Below, in pieces: positions 5,281 to 7,344 of a DNA stretch of 7,344 nt (position 1 is the first letter of the stretch; each line of letters opens with the position of its first letter). The notes under the pieces were generated by a model, which saw only the letters and a list, made by a program, of their open reading frames with translations, was not told the DNA's origin and searched no databases. The stretch covers positions 1 to 7,344 of the forward strand of contig CAMFLJ010000191.1 in the NCBI GenBank assembly GCA_945957335.1, in the 5' to 3' direction. This stretch comes from an uncultured Actinomycetes bacterium (lineage in GTDB: Bacteria; Actinomycetota; Acidimicrobiia; Acidimicrobiales; Acidimicrobilacustridaceae). The translations under genes and the position numbers were made by a program.

Positions 5281-6012
5281 ATGTCGAAGACCGTGAAGAT
5301 CGTGCTGGGCGTCGTCGTGGTGGGAGCCCTCGCCGTGGGCGGGTTCCTGTGGTGGTACCTGAAGGACGACGCACCGTCGAAGGTGAGCATCGACGCCGCC
5401 GCCGGGCAGGTCACGACCACCACCGGCGCGTCGGGTGAGACCTCCAAGGTCACCTCGGTCGACGGCACCTGGGTGATCGACACCACCACCGGCACCTTCG
5501 ACTACAAGAGCGCCACGGGCACCTTCGCCGGCTTCCGCATCCAGGAGGAGCTGACCGGCGTCGGGTCGACCACCGCGGTGGGCCGCACCGGCGACGTCTC
5601 CGGGTCGATCACCCTCGCCGCCGACCAGCTCACCGCCGCCACGTTCGACGTGACGACCACGAGCATCAAGACCGACCGCAGCCAGCGCGACTCGCGGGTG
5701 CAGAGCGCCCTGCAGACCTCACAGTTCCCGACGGCCACCTTCACGCTCACCCAACCGCTGTCGCTCGGCGCCGATCCGGCGTCGGGCCAGACGGTCTCGG
5801 GCACGGCCGTCGGCAACTTCACGCTCCACGGCGTCACCAAGGTGGTCGAGGTTCCCATCGAGGCCAAGCTCGTCGGCGACACCGTGGTGGTCGTCGCCTC
5901 GTTCGACATCTCGCTGTCGGACTACGACATCACCAAGCCCTCGGCCCCGATCGTGGCGTCGATCTCCGACACCGGCACGGTGGAGATGCAGCTGCTGCTC
6001 AAGAAGCAGTAG
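5281..6012 (+). CDS. Membrane-anchored YceI-family protein
   Basis: Protein of 243 residues with an N-terminal membrane anchor (about 6-27, KIVLGVVVVGALAVGGFLWW) and no lipobox cysteine, so most of it should face outside. A Thr/Ser-rich linker (about 40-60) leads to a YceI lipocalin-like domain (PF04264), about 60-242. Family landmarks are WVIDTTTGTFDYKS (64-77), TTTSIKTDRSQRDSRVQSAL (125-144), FPTATFTL (149-156), SGTAVGNFTLHGVTKVVEVP (173-192) and the closing GTVEMQLLL (232-240). YceI proteins bind long polyisoprenoid or other lipids in a barrel; a respiratory quinone or lipid-carrier role is known only from homologues. ATG 5281 directly follows a -10-like box without a Shine-Dalgarno. The gene converges on oxyR with only 21 nt between stop codons. 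No evidence links it functionally to its neighbours. Confidence 0.92.
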   Translation: MSKTVKIVLGVVVVGALAVGGFLWWYLKDDAPSKVSIDAAAGQVTTTTGASGETSKVTSVDGTWVIDTTTGTFDYKSATGTFAGFRIQEELTGVGSTTAVGRTGDVSGSITLAADQLTAATFDVTTTSIKTDRSQRDSRVQSALQTSQFPTATFTLTQPLSLGADPASGQTVSGTAVGNFTLHGVTKVVEVPIEAKLVGDTVVVVASFDISLSDYDITKPSAPIVASISDTGTVEMQLLLKKQ

Positions 6013-6044
6013 CGGCGGCGCCTCCCGGCCGCCTCACGCCGCCG
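6013..6044. terminator. Possible bidirectional terminator between yceI-like gene and oxyR
   Basis: CGGCGGCG (6013-6020) and CGCCGCCG (6037-6044) are perfect 8-bp complements with a 16-nt loop, starting right after the YceI stop codon and ending 11 nt inside the 3' end of oxyR. Convergent genes need a terminator here, but in such GC-rich sequence this pairing could be chance. Confidence 0.3.
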
Positions 6045-6951
6045 GCGCTCCTCCGACGAGGGGGAGCGCCGCGTCGCGCACGACCCCGGCCACCGCGGGC
6101 AGGAGGTCGGCGTAGACGCTCGTGCGGCGCCACAGCATGGCGATCCTGCGCCGGGGCACGGGCTCGCGAAAGCGCAGCAGCACCACGTCGGGCGACGGCG
6201 GCACCGGCGGCCGCACCGCCAGCTCGGGCAGGAGGGTGATGCCGACGCCGGCGGCCACCATCTGGCGGAGGGTCTCGAGGCTGGTGGCCCGGAACCCGGA
6301 GCGCTCGTCGGCGCCGGCCAGCTGGCACACGGCGAGGGCCTGCTCGCGCAGGCAGTGGCCCTCCTCGAGGAGCAGCACGTGCTCTCCGTCGAGCACCGAC
6401 GTGTCGACCGGCCCGGCGGTGGCGGCCAGCGGGTGGTCGCGCGGCACGGCCAGCACGAAGTCCTCGTCGAAGAGCACCTCGGTGTGGAGCTGCTCGTCGT
6501 GGATGGGCAGGGCCAGGACGCCGACGTCGAGCTCGCCCTCGCGGAGGCGCTGGTGCACGACCTCGGTCTTCTCCTCCACGAGCAGCAGCTCGAGCTTGGG
6601 GAAGCGGGCGTGGAGGTGGGGCACGACGTGGGGCAGCAGGTAGGGCGCCAGCGTGGGGAACAGCCCGACGCGCAGGCTGCCCGACTCCGGGTCCTGGGCG
6701 CGCCGGGCGATGTCGACGATGTCGTCGGCCTCGTGGAGCACCACGCGGGCCCGGGCCACGACCTGCTCGCCGGCGGCGGTGAGCAGGATGTGGCCGGGGT
6801 TGCGCTCGACCAGCTCGACGCCGAGCTCGCGCTCGAGCTTCTTCAGCTGGGTCGACAGCGTGGGCTGGCTCACGAAGCACGCCTCGGCGGCGCGCCCGAA
6901 GTGGCGGTGGTCGGCGACGGCCACGAGGTAGCGCAGGTCCCGCAGGTTCAT
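6034..6951 (-). CDS. oxyR: Hydrogen-peroxide-sensing LysR-type regulator OxyR
   Basis: LysR-type transcription factor of 305 residues, the size of E. coli OxyR. The N-terminal winged helix-turn-helix covers about 1-60 (MNLRDLRYLVAVADHRHFGR, then AAEACFVSQPTLSTQLKKLE). The regulatory domain follows from about 90 (GSLRVGLFPTLAPYLLP). The diagnostic element is EEGHCLREQALAVC at 196-209. C200 and C209 are nine residues apart and correspond to the peroxide-reactive C199 and C208 of E. coli OxyR, which form a disulfide on oxidation and switch on ahp, katG and related genes. ATG at 6951 has GGAGGG (complement of 6957-6962) five bases upstream. It lies 63 nt downstream of ahpF on the same strand, so the two may be co-transcribed, which would make it autoregulated with its target. 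The extra cysteine C25 in the DNA-binding domain is notable but probably not functional. Confidence 0.95.
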   Translation of the reverse strand: MNLRDLRYLVAVADHRHFGRAAEACFVSQPTLSTQLKKLERELGVELVERNPGHILLTAAGEQVVARARVVLHEADDIVDIARRAQDPESGSLRVGLFPTLAPYLLPHVVPHLHARFPKLELLLVEEKTEVVHQRLREGELDVGVLALPIHDEQLHTEVLFDEDFVLAVPRDHPLAATAGPVDTSVLDGEHVLLLEEGHCLREQALAVCQLAGADERSGFRATSLETLRQMVAAGVGITLLPELAVRPPVPPSPDVVLLRFREPVPRRRIAMLWRRTSVYADLLPAVAGVVRDAALPLVGGAPAA

Positions 6952-6971
6952 GCCGTCCCTCCACGGTGCCC

Positions 6972-7007
6972 GCCGGGCGGCCCCGACGCTCCGGGGGCCC
7001 GTCCGGC
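6972..7007 (-). terminator. Imperfect hairpin between ahpF and oxyR
   Basis: On the + strand GCCGGGCGGCC (6972-6982) pairs with GGCCCGTCCGGC (6996-7007) apart from one mismatch and one bulge, around a 13-nt loop. It begins 7 nt after the ahpF stop codon in the direction of transcription. It could be a partial terminator or attenuator that lowers oxyR relative to ahpF, or simply GC-rich chance pairing. Confidence 0.3.
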
Positions 7008-7014
7008 GCCGAGC

Positions 7015-7344
7015 CTAGGTGAGGGCCTCTTCGGCGACCGGGGCCGCGTCGGGGGCGCTGGTGCGGATCAGGTGGTCGAAGGCGCTCAGCCCGGCGGTGG
7101 CACCGGCGCCGAGTGCGATCACGATCTGCTTGAACGGCACCGTGGTGCAGTCCCCGGCGGCGAACACGCCGGGCAGCGAGGTCTGGCCCCGGTCGTCGAT
7201 CACGACCTCGCCCCGCGGGGAGAGCTCGACCGAGCCCTCGAGCCACTCGGTGTTGGGCAGCAGGCCGATCTGCACGAACACGCCCTCGAGGTGGACCTCG
7301 TGGACCTCGCCGGTGGTGCGGTCCTCGTAGGTGATCCCCGTGAC
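7015..7344 (-). CDS. ahpF: Alkyl hydroperoxide reductase subunit F (AhpF), C-terminal part
   Basis: Only the last 109 residues are in the window; the gene continues beyond the right edge and the first codon at 7344 is in frame. AhpF is a cytosolic FAD/NADH disulfide reductase that recycles the peroxidase AhpC. The segment GVFVQIGLLPNTEWLEG (21-37) and the FAD-contacting stretch GVFAAGDCTTVPFKQI (59-74), followed by GLSAFDHLIR (85-94), match the E. coli AhpF C-terminus closely, including CTTVP, which separates AhpF from plain thioredoxin reductases of similar fold. The N-terminal thioredoxin-like domains and the redox CxxC would lie outside the window, so a shorter thioredoxin-reductase-like form cannot be excluded. 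It ends in TAG, with oxyR 63 nt downstream on the same strand. A short tail (SAPDAAPVAEEALT) extends past the conserved end. Probably an OxyR target by context. Confidence 0.9.
   Translation of the reverse strand, partial: VTGITYEDRTTGEVHEVHLEGVFVQIGLLPNTEWLEGSVELSPRGEVVIDDRGQTSLPGVFAAGDCTTVPFKQIVIALGAGATAGLSAFDHLIRTSAPDAAPVAEEALT

Noticed and set aside
5999..7246. 415-residue - strand frame over oxyR and the end of ahpF
   Set aside because: Wrong frame relative to both recognisable proteins; the translation is Arg/Pro/Ala low-complexity.

Overview
The window looks like the end of an assembled contig from a high-GC actinobacterium, most likely a metagenome or single-isolate short-read assembly. 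G/C dominates third codon positions, Shine-Dalgarno sites are G-rich, and the gene content (FadE-type acyl-CoA dehydrogenase, COG3653-type amidohydrolase, GtrA, YceI, OxyR/AhpF) fits Actinobacteria. Acidimicrobiia is my best guess, from general gene style only, and no marker gene is present to confirm it. Bases 1-44 are not genomic: they are an untrimmed Illumina Nextera adapter including an i5 index.

Layout. Positions 45-700 hold the 3' two-thirds of an acyl-CoA dehydrogenase. Positions 814-1968 encode an amidohydrolase-2 (ACMSD-like) enzyme, 2107-2610 a small four-helix GtrA-family membrane protein, and 2753-4486 a large N-acyl-D-amino-acid-deacylase-like amidohydrolase with its own good sigma-70-type promoter and a palindrome over the -35 box. 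Positions 4540-5148 encode a DinB-superfamily-like protein of unknown role. All of these are on the + strand. The three gaps after the first three genes each hold a long-armed inverted repeat just past the stop codon, probably factor-independent terminators, so these genes are probably several transcription units and not one operon.

After a C-rich pentamer tract (potential G-quadruplex on the - strand), a membrane-anchored YceI protein (5281-6012, +) appears to be transcribed without a leader. It converges on a - strand peroxide-response block: the C-terminal end of ahpF (7015-7344, cut by the window edge), followed by oxyR (6034-6951). OxyR keeps both redox cysteines at E. coli spacing.

Functionally, the left half suggests breakdown of an acyl/amide-type substrate (acyl-CoA dehydrogenase plus two unrelated metal-dependent amidohydrolases). 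The right half is a standard peroxide sensing and reduction module. I see no CRISPR array, tRNA, rRNA, insertion sequence, toxin-antitoxin or phage signature, and nothing that amounts to a clearly new system. The best leads are the regulatory palindrome before the 2753 gene, the missing zinc-ligand histidines in its product, and the repeated intergenic hairpins.
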